Notes under the pieces: generated by a model
What the model saw: the letters and a program-made list of their open reading frames with translations, nothing else
What the model was told of the DNA's origin: nothing
Databases searched by the model: none
Shown here: positions 9,356 to 17,558 of the stretch, piece after piece
Numbering within the stretch: position 1 is the first letter of the stretch
Layout of the letters: every line of letters begins with the position of its first letter
Assembly: GCF_023028105.1 (NCBI RefSeq)
Contig: NZ_CP095491.1
Location: 1-64,000 of the forward strand
DNA: 64,000 nucleotides
Source: Halosolutus gelatinilyticus
GTDB lineage: Archaea; Halobacteriota; Halobacteria; Halobacteriales; Natrialbaceae
Direction of reading: 5' to 3'
Translations under genes and position numbers: made by a program

Positions 9356-9421
9356 CGCTCCGCAACCACTAAACGCGGCTCGCACCAATCCGTATCCAAT
9401 GACCGACTGGACGGAGAAGTA
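9356..9421 (+). repeat. 66-bp direct repeat, copy B (native rfcL promoter and start)
   Basis: The functional copy of the repeat at 6131-6196. It spans the TATA-like CTAAACG about 29 nt upstream of the rfcL ATG (9399) and the first codons of the gene. The six differences from copy A fall at 9361, 9382, two in 9389-9390, 9398 and one synonymous codon change. Confidence 0.95.
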
Positions 9422-10928
9422 CCGCCCGACGACTCTGTCGGAGGTGCGCGGAAACAACAAGGCTCGCGACCAGTTGCGAGAGTGGGCCGAAACCTGGGAC
9501 GACCACCGCAAGGCGGCGATCGTCCACGGGAGTCCGGGCGTGGGGAAGACCTCCGCCGCCCACGCGCTGGCCAACGACATGGGCTGGCCCGTGATGGAAC
9601 TCAACGCCAGCGACAGCCGCGGGGCCGACGTGATCCAGCGCGTCGCCGGCGAGGCCTCGAAGAGCGGTACGCTGACCCGCGGCGGCAGCGGGCGGCGACT
9701 CGTCGTCATGGACGAGGCGGACAACTTCCACGGCAACGCCGACTACGGCGGCTCGCGCGAGGTAACGCGCGTCGTCAAGAGCGCGAACCAGCCGATCGTC
9801 CTCATCGCGAACGAGTTCTACGAGATGAGCCAGTCGCTGCGCAACGCCTGCGAGACGATCGAGTTCCGCGACGTCTCGAAGCGCTCGATCGTCCCCGTGT
9901 TGCGGGACATCTGCCGGCGCGAGGACGTCGAGTACGAGGAGGAAGCCTTAGAGAAGATCGCCGAGAACACGAGCGGCGACCTCCGCTCGGCCGTCAACGA
10001 CCTCCAGGCGATCGCGGAGGAGACCGACCGACTGACCGTCGACGACGTGGTGACCGGCGAGCGCGATCGCACCGAGGGGATCTTCGACTTCCTCGACGCG
10101 CTCATCAAGGAGGAGGACGCCCAGGGCGCGCTGTACGCCTCCTACGACGTCGACGAGACGCCGGACGACCTCCTGAACTGGATCGAGGACAACGTTCCGA
10201 AAGACTACGAGGGCGCCGAACTCGCGGACGCCTACGAGTTCCTCTCGAACGCCGATCGGTGGCTCGGCCGCGTCCGGGCCACGCAGGACTACTCCTTCTG
10301 GCGCTACGCGACGGACAACATGACCGCCGGCGTCGCCGCCTCCCGTCGCGAGCCGAAGGGGGGCTGGACGCGGTACGGCCCGCCGAGCTACTGGTCGAAA
10401 CTCGGCCGGACGAAGGGGACGCGAAACACCCGGGACGCGATCGCCGAGCGCATCGCCGAGCGCGAGGGGACCAGCGTCGCGACGGCCCGCCGCGAGATCC
10501 TGCCGTTTCTCGCGGCGATGACCCACCACTGCAAGAACCGCGACCTGACCGTTCGCATGGCCGCGGTCTACGATCTCGACGCCAAGGAGGTCTCCTTCGT
10601 TACCGGGAGCGGCAAGGACACCAACAAGGTCCAGTCGATCGTCGAGGATGCCGAGGAGCTGCTGGCCGAGGAGGCGGTCGAACACTCCGGAAACGCGTTC
10701 TTCGTACCCGACGATGCCGAGGAGACGCGGAACGCCGAGGACGCGAACTCCGGGAACGAGGACCCCGGCGCCGATACCGACGCCGAATCCGCGGACGAGC
10801 AGCAAACGCTCGCCGCGCCGACCGACGACGGGACTACAGGCGGTGACGACGACGCCGATCCGGAGGCGACGGGCGAAACCGAACGAGAGTCGGACGACGA
10901 CCAGGCGGGACTGAACGATTTCTTCTAG
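9399..10928 (+). CDS. rfcL: Replication factor C large subunit
   Basis: 509-residue large subunit of the archaeal clamp loader, which with RfcS opens and loads PCNA on primed DNA. Walker A is GSPGVGKT (44-51) and Walker B LVVMDEAD (101-108); sensor and collar regions follow. The last ~80 residues are highly acidic and low-complexity, ending in QAGLNDFF (502-509), a textbook PIP box (QxxLxxFF) for PCNA binding. The start is leaderless, with CTAAAC about 29 nt upstream inside the 66-bp repeat. Downstream genes are not obviously linked. Confidence 0.97.
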   Translation: MTDWTEKYRPTTLSEVRGNNKARDQLREWAETWDDHRKAAIVHGSPGVGKTSAAHALANDMGWPVMELNASDSRGADVIQRVAGEASKSGTLTRGGSGRRLVVMDEADNFHGNADYGGSREVTRVVKSANQPIVLIANEFYEMSQSLRNACETIEFRDVSKRSIVPVLRDICRREDVEYEEEALEKIAENTSGDLRSAVNDLQAIAEETDRLTVDDVVTGERDRTEGIFDFLDALIKEEDAQGALYASYDVDETPDDLLNWIEDNVPKDYEGAELADAYEFLSNADRWLGRVRATQDYSFWRYATDNMTAGVAASRREPKGGWTRYGPPSYWSKLGRTKGTRNTRDAIAERIAEREGTSVATARREILPFLAAMTHHCKNRDLTVRMAAVYDLDAKEVSFVTGSGKDTNKVQSIVEDAEELLAEEAVEHSGNAFFVPDDAEETRNAEDANSGNEDPGADTDAESADEQQTLAAPTDDGTTGGDDDADPEATGETERESDDDQAGLNDFF

Positions 10929-11105
10929 TCCGTGACGCCGACGTCATCGTCGCCTCGCTCGTCGACGACGGGAGCTCTCGCCGGTTCGATCGCCAGGGCA
11001 TCGCGTCACCATCGACTCGCGTAACGCAGATCCGAGTACCCGTCGTTTTATTTGTCGACAACGCGTCAAAATATAGATTGATCGACACTATTACGTCGGT
11101 GAGCG

Positions 11106-11324
11106 ATGAGCATACTCGATGGTGAACAGTTACAGATGACCGACTACAGTTGTCCACTCTGTCCGGACACGTACGGCGATCGGACGAACCTGCACGTCCA
11201 CCTCGAGGTTGAACACCGCAAATCGGAGATCGTGTCGTACCTCGTCGAGACGCTCGAGATGGCCGACTCGAACGCCGACGACCGATCGATACCGGATGAG
11301 AAGCGGCCGATTCCGCCCGCCTGA
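11106..11324 (+). CDS. Small C2H2 zinc-finger protein
   Basis: 72 residues with one C2H2 finger: CPLCPDTYGDRTNLHVHLEVEH, that is Cys-x2-Cys-x12-His-x4-His (first two ligands at about 16 and 19). Small single-finger proteins of this kind are common in haloarchaea; some regulate motility or biofilm formation, but the role here is unknown. An AT-rich box (AAAATATAG) lies about 33 nt upstream. The second ATG (MTDYSCPLC) is an alternative start. The stop abuts the bioD stop on the opposite strand. Confidence 0.75.
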   Translation: MSILDGEQLQMTDYSCPLCPDTYGDRTNLHVHLEVEHRKSEIVSYLVETLEMADSNADDRSIPDEKRPIPPA

Positions 11325-12062
11325 CTAGAACGCTCCTGCCGACAGCCGATCGCGAAAGTCCGACGACAGCGCCTCGCGAACGCCGTCTGCGAGCGTTCGC
11401 GGATCGTCGCTCTCGATCGAGGGCACCGTTTCGACCGAGAGTCCCGTCACGCGTTCGAGTTCGTCGGGATTCGTTCGCTCGGCGATCGTCGCCCCCTCGT
11501 ACTCGTTGCAGACGATTCCGCGGACTTCGATCCCGCGCTGCCGGAGGGCCTCGACCGAGAGCGCGGTGTGGTTCAGCGTCCCCAGACCCGATCGAGTGAC
11601 GACGATCGTCGCCGCGGAGAGGTCCGCGACGAGGTCGATCACCTCCCGATCGTCGGCCAGCGGCACGCGAAGGCCGCCGACCCCCTCGACGATCGGGACG
11701 CGCGTCTCGTCGATCGCCTCCCGGCAGGCGGCGAGGACGGAGTCGTAAGCGAGGGGCTCGCCGCTCGCTTCGGCGGCGACCCGCGGGGCGAGCGCCGGTT
11801 TCAGGTACCGCGGGCAGATCGCCGCCTCGGGATCGCCGCAGGCCGCGGCGACGACACCCGCGTCGTCGTCGGGCGGATAGCCGGTCTGGGCGGGTTTGAT
11901 CGCTCGCGCGTCGAGTCCGTCCTCGCGGAGCCACCGCGTGAGGGCCGCCGCGACGACGGTCTTGCCGACGCCGGTGTCGGTGCCGACGACCGCGATCGGC
12001 GTCGCGGCGCCGGACCGATCGTCGGTCGCGTCCTCGCCGACGTCAGAATCCGCGGCCGTCAC
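11325..12062 (-). CDS. bioD: Dethiobiotin synthetase
   Basis: 245 residues from a GTG start. ATP-dependent carboxylation of 7,8-diaminononanoate to dethiobiotin. The P-loop is GTDTGVGKT (27-35), followed by KPAQTGY and the VEGVGGLRVPL block typical of BioD. The GTG overlaps the bioF stop by four bases (GTGA), so it is last in the bioB-bioU-bioF-bioD operon. A much longer open frame continues upstream through bioF in another frame; it is not used. Confidence 0.95.
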   Translation of the reverse strand: MTAADSDVGEDATDDRSGAATPIAVVGTDTGVGKTVVAAALTRWLREDGLDARAIKPAQTGYPPDDDAGVVAAACGDPEAAICPRYLKPALAPRVAAEASGEPLAYDSVLAACREAIDETRVPIVEGVGGLRVPLADDREVIDLVADLSAATIVVTRSGLGTLNHTALSVEALRQRGIEVRGIVCNEYEGATIAERTNPDELERVTGLSVETVPSIESDDPRTLADGVREALSSDFRDRLSAGAF

Positions 12063-13291
12063 AGCAGTCCCACCTCCCGTCCGGCGGCCTGGAACGCCTC
12101 GAGACAGGTCACGATATCGTCCTCGTCGTGGGTCGCCATCGGAACGACGCGAATGCGGCTGGTCCCGTCGGGAACGGTCGGCGGTCGGATCGCCGGCGCG
12201 ACGACGTCCCGCGCGCGGATCGCCTCGGCCAACTCGAGTGCGTCCCGACGATCGCCGACGAGAATCGGCAGGATCTGCGAGTCGCCGAGCACCTCGAACC
12301 CCATCGACTCGAGCCCCTCGCAGAGATGTGCGACGTTCTCCCAGAGCCGTTCCCGCGCCCCGCTGTGGCGAGCCAGGTGCAACGCCTCGCTCGCCGCGGC
12401 CGCCGCGGGCGGCGCGAGGCCGGTCGAGAAGACGAACGACCGAGCGTCGTTGACCAGCCACTCGATCAGGGCGTCGTCGCCGGCGACGTAGCCGCCCTGG
12501 CTCGCGAGCGCCTTCGAGAGGGTCCCCAGCTGGATCTGGATGCGGTTCTCGAGGCCCTTCGCCTGGATGACCCCGCCGCCGTCGGCGTAGAGGCCCGTGG
12601 CGTGAGCCTCGTCGACCATCACCCACGCGCCGAACGCTTCGGCGGCGGTGCAGATGGCTTCGAGCGGCGCGACGGTGCCGTCCATGCTGAACACGGAGTC
12701 GGTGACGATCAGCCACGACTCCGCGTCCGCACCGGGTCGATCGGCGCGCGCTTCGAGTTTCGACTGGAGGCTCGCCGCGTCGCAGTGGTCGTAGACGACG
12801 ATGTCGGCCCCCGAGAGTCGGCAGCCGTCGACGATGCTCGCGTGGTTCAGTTCGTCCGAAAAGACCACGTCGGGGGAGAGGGCGGCGATCGTCCCCACGT
12901 TGGCGGCGTACCCCGAGGAGAACGCGAGCGCCCTGTCGGTTCCCTTGGTCTCCGCGAGCAACCGCTCGAGGTCGCGGTGGACCATCGTGTCGCCGGTGAC
13001 GAGTCGGCTCGCGCCGGCGCCCGTCCCGACGGTCGCAGCCGCCTGCCGCGCTGCGTCCTGGACCCGCTGGTCGTCGGTCAGCCCGAGGTAGTTGTTCGAG
13101 GCGAACACCAGCGCCTCGTCGGCTTCGAGCACCGGAAGGTCGCTGCCCGACGGGGCCGCGAAGTAGCCGCGCTCGGCGACCCGATCGACGGGCGCCAGCG
13201 CTCGTTTTAGATCGGTCGCCTCGAGGTCGGCGAGTCGGCCCTCGGGGTCGAACCCGCGGTCGCAATCGTCCATTCGAATGTAGGGAGTCAT
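12059..13291 (-). CDS. bioF: 8-amino-7-oxononanoate synthase
   Basis: 410 residues. PLP enzyme that condenses a pimeloyl thioester with alanine to give KAPA. Seen in sequence: ASNNYLGLTDDQRV near the N-terminus, the SGYAANVG loop, DELNHASIVDG, the DEAHATGLY aspartate block and the PLP-lysine segment GTLSKALASQGG (Lys260). The start is either this ATG or the in-frame ATG at 13273 (MDDCDRGF), with no decisive promoter. It overlaps bioD by four bases. A 154-bp gap separates it from the bioU-like gene upstream. Confidence 0.95.
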   Translation of the reverse strand: MTPYIRMDDCDRGFDPEGRLADLEATDLKRALAPVDRVAERGYFAAPSGSDLPVLEADEALVFASNNYLGLTDDQRVQDAARQAAATVGTGAGASRLVTGDTMVHRDLERLLAETKGTDRALAFSSGYAANVGTIAALSPDVVFSDELNHASIVDGCRLSGADIVVYDHCDAASLQSKLEARADRPGADAESWLIVTDSVFSMDGTVAPLEAICTAAEAFGAWVMVDEAHATGLYADGGGVIQAKGLENRIQIQLGTLSKALASQGGYVAGDDALIEWLVNDARSFVFSTGLAPPAAAAASEALHLARHSGARERLWENVAHLCEGLESMGFEVLGDSQILPILVGDRRDALELAEAIRARDVVAPAIRPPTVPDGTSRIRVVPMATHDEDDIVTCLEAFQAAGREVGLL

Positions 13292-13445
13292 CGACGTGGT
13301 TTCACTTTCACGATTCCGATCGAGGGACGAGTTCGGGATTCGGTCCCGGATATCGCCGCCCAGTGCGGCTATCGCGTCCGATCGTCTACGACCGAGTTCG
13401 AGACCGATGAATTCGATCGGCGCGATCGAAATCGGCGGAATTCGG

Positions 13446-14498
13446 TCAGAAGCCGGGCATCAGTTCGGTCGGGCCGAAGACGCCGTACTCGCCGGCGCGG
13501 TTGCGCCGGACGCCGGCTTTCAGGTAGCCGAGCGCCGGACCGTTGACGTTCGCCTCCATGCTCGTCTCGTCGCCGAGCCGGAACGTGTTCGTGGCGGTCT
13601 CCCCGTCGAAGGTCATCCCCGTCACGGAGACGGTCGTCGTCGTCGGCTTCTCGTCGTTGCGGACGTCGAGGATCCCGCCGACGGTGACGTCCTCGGCGTC
13701 GCAGATCCCCGCGCGTTCGAGGAGCACGTCGTCGGCGTGCTCCATGTCCTCGAACTCGATGACGCCGCCGTGGTCGTCGACGATCGCTTCGATCTCCTCG
13801 TCGGAGAGGTCGCGCGCGGTTTCGATGTCGTACTCGGGGAGGTGGGCGATGTCCTCGCGGACCGTCCCGCGGTTGTCCTCGTAGCCCGACTTGAGGCCGA
13901 CGCCCCACCAGATGTCGACCGCCTCAACCTCGACGAACGACTGGGCGGCGAGCGCGGCGGCGCCCGTGAGGAACCCGGGGGTCGCGCCGGCCCCGCAGAC
14001 GAAGGTGATCCTTCGTTTTTCGAACGAACCGGCGCGCTCATCGAGCATGTCGATCACGCGCGATCGCTTGAGGACATCGATCAGCACGCCCGCGTAGTCG
14101 CCCTCGACGAACCGATCGGCCACCCGCGGGATGAAGTCGTGCTCGTAGTTCGGGAGCGCGAGCAGGACGGCGTCGATCCCGTCCCCGCGGTCGATGACGT
14201 CCTGGATGGGGTCGTCGCTGGGCCGGGCCTGCTCGGAGGCGACGACGCCCCTGTCCTCGCCGCGTTGTTTGACGCCGCCATCGGCGGTTTTGGCCCCGCC
14301 GTCGGTCGCCACCTCGTTATCGATATTCTCCTCCGTCGCCGCCAGCAGTTCGTCGACGTCCAGGCCGTCGAAGTCGATCGCCGTGCCGTGGCGATCGCAC
14401 GCCGCGACGGGGGTCAGGACGTCCTTGTGCTGGCTCACTTCGAGCGCTCGTCGGCCGATGCCTCCGGTTCCGAGTACCGCAAACGTGATTTCGTCCAT
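13446..14498 (-). CDS. bioU: BioU-type (S)-8-amino-7-oxononanoate/DAPA-forming enzyme, saccharopine dehydrogenase-like
   Basis: 350 residues with an N-terminal Rossmann motif VLGTGGIGRRALE and the saccharopine-dehydrogenase-like fold of BioU. BioU is known from cyanobacteria as a suicide enzyme that replaces the aminotransferase BioA: a lysine side chain donates its nitrogen to KAPA. Homologs are reported in haloarchaea. Here the gene sits between bioB and bioF, and no bioA is present. Lys144 in GVLIDVLKRSRVIDML is my candidate donor lysine, by position after the NAD domain. Residues 60-95 form an acidic, Gly/Asp-rich insertion. Function is inferred from context and family; the alternative is an uncharacterised oxidoreductase. 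Confidence 0.75.
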   Translation of the reverse strand: MDEITFAVLGTGGIGRRALEVSQHKDVLTPVAACDRHGTAIDFDGLDVDELLAATEENIDNEVATDGGAKTADGGVKQRGEDRGVVASEQARPSDDPIQDVIDRGDGIDAVLLALPNYEHDFIPRVADRFVEGDYAGVLIDVLKRSRVIDMLDERAGSFEKRRITFVCGAGATPGFLTGAAALAAQSFVEVEAVDIWWGVGLKSGYEDNRGTVREDIAHLPEYDIETARDLSDEEIEAIVDDHGGVIEFEDMEHADDVLLERAGICDAEDVTVGGILDVRNDEKPTTTTVSVTGMTFDGETATNTFRLGDETSMEANVNGPALGYLKAGVRRNRAGEYGVFGPTELMPGF

Positions 14499-14534
14499 GG
14501 ATGTGCTTCGATGTCCGTAGTCGTCTCGTGTTCG

Positions 14535-15647
14535 TCAGTCGTCGCTCGGTTCAGCCGTACTCGCGGTCGACTCGCCGCCCGTCTCGGTCGACGACTCCGC
14601 CGCGCCGTGGCGGGCCTTGACCTCGTCGGGATCGAACTCGTTTACCTCCGTGTTGGGTTCGAGGCCGGCGCGTTCGATGATCTCTATGTCCTCGCCGGGC
14701 GACTGGCCCTCCGTCGTCAGGTAGTCACCCGTGAGGATACCGTCCGCCCCCGCCTCGAGCGGGAGGTGCTGTTCGTCGGGTTCGAGGTTGACCTCGCGAC
14801 CGCCGGTGAGGCGCACCCGCGCCTGGGGGTGGAGCAACTTGTACACCGCGACGGTCTTCACGATCTCCTCGGTCGTGATCTCGACGCCTCGCTCGGCCAG
14901 CGGCGTCCCCGCGACCGGGTTCAGGATGTTCACCGGCAGCGAGGAGATTCCGACGTCCTGGAGGGCGATCGCGGCGTCGATCCGATCGGTCGGCGTCTCG
15001 CCCATCCCGAGGATGACGCCGGCGCAGAGGTCCATCCCGGCGGACTTGGCGACTTCGAGGGTCTTCACGCGGTCCTCGAAGCTGTGGGTGCCAACGATCT
15101 CGGGGAAGTACCGCGGGGAGGTCTCGATGTTGTGGTTGTAGTGGTTGATCCCCTCCGCGGCGAGAATCTCGGCCTCCTCTTCGGTCAGAATGCCGAGGGA
15201 CGCATCAACTTCGAGGTCGCACTCGTCGCGGACGAGTCGGATCGCCTCGATGACCTCCGCCCACTCCTCGGGGCGGCGCTTCTTCGAGACGCCCTTCTCG
15301 GCGACGACGATCCCGAACCGCTGAGCGCCGTCGCGCTCGGCCCGCTTCGCGGCCTCGAGGATCTTCTCCGGGCCGAGGAAGCCGTAGGTGTCGATCCCGG
15401 TGTCGAAGTGAACCGACTGCGCGCAGAAGCCGCAGTCCTCCGCGCAGTTGCCCGCCTTCGCGTTGACGATCGAGCAGGCGTCGACCGTGCCGTCGCCGAA
15501 GCGATCGCGCACGATCGCGCCGGCCTCCGCGAGCGGTTCGACCGGCTGGGCCAGCAGCGCGAGCCCGTCGGTTCGATCGAGTCGCTCGCCGGCCAGGACT
15601 CGCTCGAGCGCGTCGTCGACCGTCCGATTGTCCGTCTCGTAAACCAC
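14535..15647 (-). CDS. bioB: Biotin synthase (radical SAM)
   Basis: 370 residues from a GTG at 15647. Inserts sulfur into dethiobiotin using a SAM-radical [4Fe-4S] cluster and an auxiliary cluster. The radical SAM motif is in GNCAEDCGFCAQS (Cys68, Cys72, Cys75). Also visible are YNHNIETSPRYF and the VNILNPVAGTPLA block. The GTG was chosen because TATATAAT-like sequence at 15671-15678 lies about 29 nt upstream (leaderless); the upstream ATG at 15719 would precede the promoter. The last ~35 residues are an acidic Ser/Thr-rich tail. First gene of the biotin operon, 36 bp before bioU. Confidence 0.95.
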   Translation of the reverse strand: MVYETDNRTVDDALERVLAGERLDRTDGLALLAQPVEPLAEAGAIVRDRFGDGTVDACSIVNAKAGNCAEDCGFCAQSVHFDTGIDTYGFLGPEKILEAAKRAERDGAQRFGIVVAEKGVSKKRRPEEWAEVIEAIRLVRDECDLEVDASLGILTEEEAEILAAEGINHYNHNIETSPRYFPEIVGTHSFEDRVKTLEVAKSAGMDLCAGVILGMGETPTDRIDAAIALQDVGISSLPVNILNPVAGTPLAERGVEITTEEIVKTVAVYKLLHPQARVRLTGGREVNLEPDEQHLPLEAGADGILTGDYLTTEGQSPGEDIEIIERAGLEPNTEVNEFDPDEVKARHGAAESSTETGGESTASTAEPSDD

Positions 15648-15670
15648 GAGTCGAATGGCGGTTGACGAGC

Positions 15671-15678
15671 ATATAATA
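15671..15678 (-). promoter_or_regulatory. TATA-like box of bioB operon
   Basis: AT-rich octamer about 29 nt upstream of the bioB GTG on the minus strand, the spacing of haloarchaeal leaderless promoters. It fixes the translation start and would drive bioB-bioU-bioF-bioD. No clear BirA/BioQ-type operator dyad is seen around it. Confidence 0.6.
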
Positions 15679-16064
15679 ATTCTGGATGCTCTCGATTGGC
15701 TGACTGTTCCTCGAACCAACCGACGAGCCCGCCCGTCATCCGCGAACGATCTCGGGGATCGGATCGAATGTAGAGTTCTCCGACGCGGAAGTGATGAATT
15801 ACCGAGGTTTCACCCCTCGTTCACCCTCCCGTCCGCCGGTCGTCTCCGCCCGGGAATGTTGAATGGTACCGGTTGTCATGCGGATGGTCCGCGGCGAACT
15901 CCGAATTCGAATCGAGAACTCTACCATCATTATCGAACGTCAGTGGACGTTCGTCAACTTCCGGGCGGCCAGAAACCGGAGAACGGCCGGTACGCTCTTA
16001 TTCCAGTTCTATCACTCGCGCTATCTGACAAAAATTCCAAAAATTAAAGGTACGTGATAATCTA
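15679..16064. other. Divergent intergenic region, no gene seen
   Basis: About 390 bp between the bioB promoter and the acidic-protein gene. Short open frames on the plus strand have no supporting start signal and atypical composition. The last ~60 bp are AT-rich (including ATTAAAGG near 16044 and GATAAT near 16056) and probably hold the promoter of the plus-strand gene. Confidence 0.5.
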
Positions 16065-16082
16065 GTGGGACTGAACGAGTGT

Positions 16083-16892
16083 ATGACTGATAGCACCGCA
16101 GGTAACAGTGCGTGCGACGGGGGATTCGAGGTGGGGCCGAGCGCGGACGAACTGTTCGGCGACATCGAGGAGTCGTTCGAGGAGGAGACCACGGATCACG
16201 AGGAAGACGGCGCGTCAGCGGGGGGGAAATCGATCGAGGATCGGACCGCAGCGGACGTCTTCGCGCAGCTCCAGTCCGACGTCGGGGACGATACCGACGA
16301 GGTCCTCTCCGACGAGAGCCCCGAAGACATCATCGCGAGTGCGGACGACCCGGATCCCGAACCCGAGGTCGACGGCGCGTTGCTCGTCGACGAGGGCGAA
16401 CTCGAAGCCCTCCTGCTCACCGGTCGGACGAAAGAACAGGAGTTCCTCTGGGTCGACCCGGTGAAGACGGCGGACGCTTCCACCGCGGCCGACGCGCCGA
16501 CCGACGGCCGCTCTGACGGAGACGACGATCGGTCCGAGGCGGGCGACGTGACCGGCGGATCGATCGACAAAGCGCCGGCCGAGCCCGGCGCATCTGCGAC
16601 GACGGGCGACGAAGAGACGGGCGCGGACGAGCCGTCCGACGACGACGGCGACGGACCGGCCGCCACTCCGTTCGCGGGCGACGAGGACGTCGGATCAGCG
16701 TTCGGAGACGGAGCGGCCGACGCGGAACCCGATTCCGATCGCGAGGCGGAGTCGGCCCCCGAGGAGGCCGAATCGGACGAAACGTCGCTGATGGTCAAAG
16801 ATGACGAACAGGCCCTCGCGACGACCGACGGCGACGAGGAAACGTCCGGCATTCTCGGCTGGCTACGATCAAAATTCGGGAACCTGTTGTAG
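16083..16892 (+). CDS. Highly acidic hypothetical protein with C-terminal amphipathic helix
   Basis: 269 residues, dominated by Asp, Glu, Ala, Gly and Ser, with no predicted fold for most of its length. A conserved-looking N-terminal stretch (FEVGPSADELFGDIEESFEE) and a middle segment (GELEALLLTGRTKEQEFLWV) are the only ordered parts, and it closes with ILGWLRSKFGNLL, an amphipathic helix likely to bind membrane or a partner. The ATG at 16083 was chosen over the in-frame GTG at 16065 because of a GATAAT box about 27 nt upstream. I do not recognise the family. A thioredoxin gene follows after 31 bp. Confidence 0.7.
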   Translation: MTDSTAGNSACDGGFEVGPSADELFGDIEESFEEETTDHEEDGASAGGKSIEDRTAADVFAQLQSDVGDDTDEVLSDESPEDIIASADDPDPEPEVDGALLVDEGELEALLLTGRTKEQEFLWVDPVKTADASTAADAPTDGRSDGDDDRSEAGDVTGGSIDKAPAEPGASATTGDEETGADEPSDDDGDGPAATPFAGDEDVGSAFGDGAADAEPDSDREAESAPEEAESDETSLMVKDDEQALATTDGDEETSGILGWLRSKFGNLL

Positions 16893-16923
16893 CTCGCCGC
16901 CGTACCGACGGTCGGGGATCGCG

Positions 16924-17364
16924 ATGGCAGACGCTGACGACACCGACACCGCCGACGCGGACGAACTCGACCGGATTCGCACGGAAAAGCGCGAGCGACT
17001 TCGCGAACGGATCGAACGGGAACGCCGGGAACGGGATGCGCCCGATCGCCCGGTCCACGTACAGGATACAGCGCGACTGCGGGAACTCCTCGAGACGCAC
17101 TCGCTCGTTCTCGTCGACTTTTACGCCGACTGGTGTGGCCCCTGCCAGATGCTCGCGCCGGTTCTCGACGAACTCGCGAGCGACGTTCCGGCGGCGATCG
17201 CGAAAGTCGATACGGACGCGAATCCGGAGCTCGCACGGCAGTACGGCGTCCAGGGACTCCCGACGCTCGTGCTGTTCGCCGAGGGAGATCCGGTCGAACG
17301 ACTCGTCGGAATGCAACAGGAAGGGCGCCTCCGAGACGTGATTGCGAACCACGTCGATCGCTGA
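16924..17364 (+). CDS. trxA: Thioredoxin
   Basis: 146 residues. A charged, helical N-terminal extension (about residues 1-45, RIRTEKRERLRERIERERRE) precedes a standard thioredoxin domain with VDFYADWCGPCQMLAPVLDE (active-site Cys71 and Cys74) and the cis-proline loop GLPTLVLF. It is a cytosolic dithiol reductant for target disulfides. It lies 31 bp after the acidic-protein gene and may be cotranscribed. The extended N-terminus is typical of a haloarchaeal subgroup rather than of bacterial TrxA. Confidence 0.93.
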   Translation: MADADDTDTADADELDRIRTEKRERLRERIERERRERDAPDRPVHVQDTARLRELLETHSLVLVDFYADWCGPCQMLAPVLDELASDVPAAIAKVDTDANPELARQYGVQGLPTLVLFAEGDPVERLVGMQQEGRLRDVIANHVDR

Positions 17365-17521
17365 TCGATTCGGCCAGGATCGGGGGACTACGGGCCGGAA
17401 CGGTGCCGGTCGACTCGCGCGACTCCTCGCCGACCCTCCCGTTCGTTTCACCGATCGTGACTGACAACTTACGCAACCTTTTCGGTGATCGAACACGGTC
17501 CTTCGGGACGACGTACTGTCG

Positions 17522-17544
17522 GCCCGATCGATGACCGATCGGGC
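17522..17544. promoter_or_regulatory. Perfect 9-bp inverted repeat upstream of the G8 gene
   Basis: Arms GCCCGATCG and CGATCGGGC separated by ATGAC, ending 14 nt before the start codon at 17559. It could be an operator at the transcription start or an mRNA hairpin next to the start. It could also function as the end hairpin of the thioredoxin transcript, but no T-run follows, which argues against that. Confidence 0.5.
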
Positions 17545-17558
17545 TGGCGGTTCCAGAC

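Noticed and set aside
6131-9421. Classical insertion sequence or integrated element
   Set aside because: No transposase or integrase, no terminal inverted repeats; the direct repeats are rfcL-derived, not short target duplications. Kept as an islet, not called a mobile element.
11325-13265. 646-residue minus-strand open frame spanning bioD and out of frame through bioF
   Set aside because: Only the part after the GTG at 12062 is BioD. The upstream part is the Arg/Gly-rich shadow of bioF typical of high-GC genes.
13296-15665. 789-residue plus-strand open frame opposite bioU and bioB
   Set aside because: Antisense shadow of two well-supported genes. No start signal and no recognisable domains.
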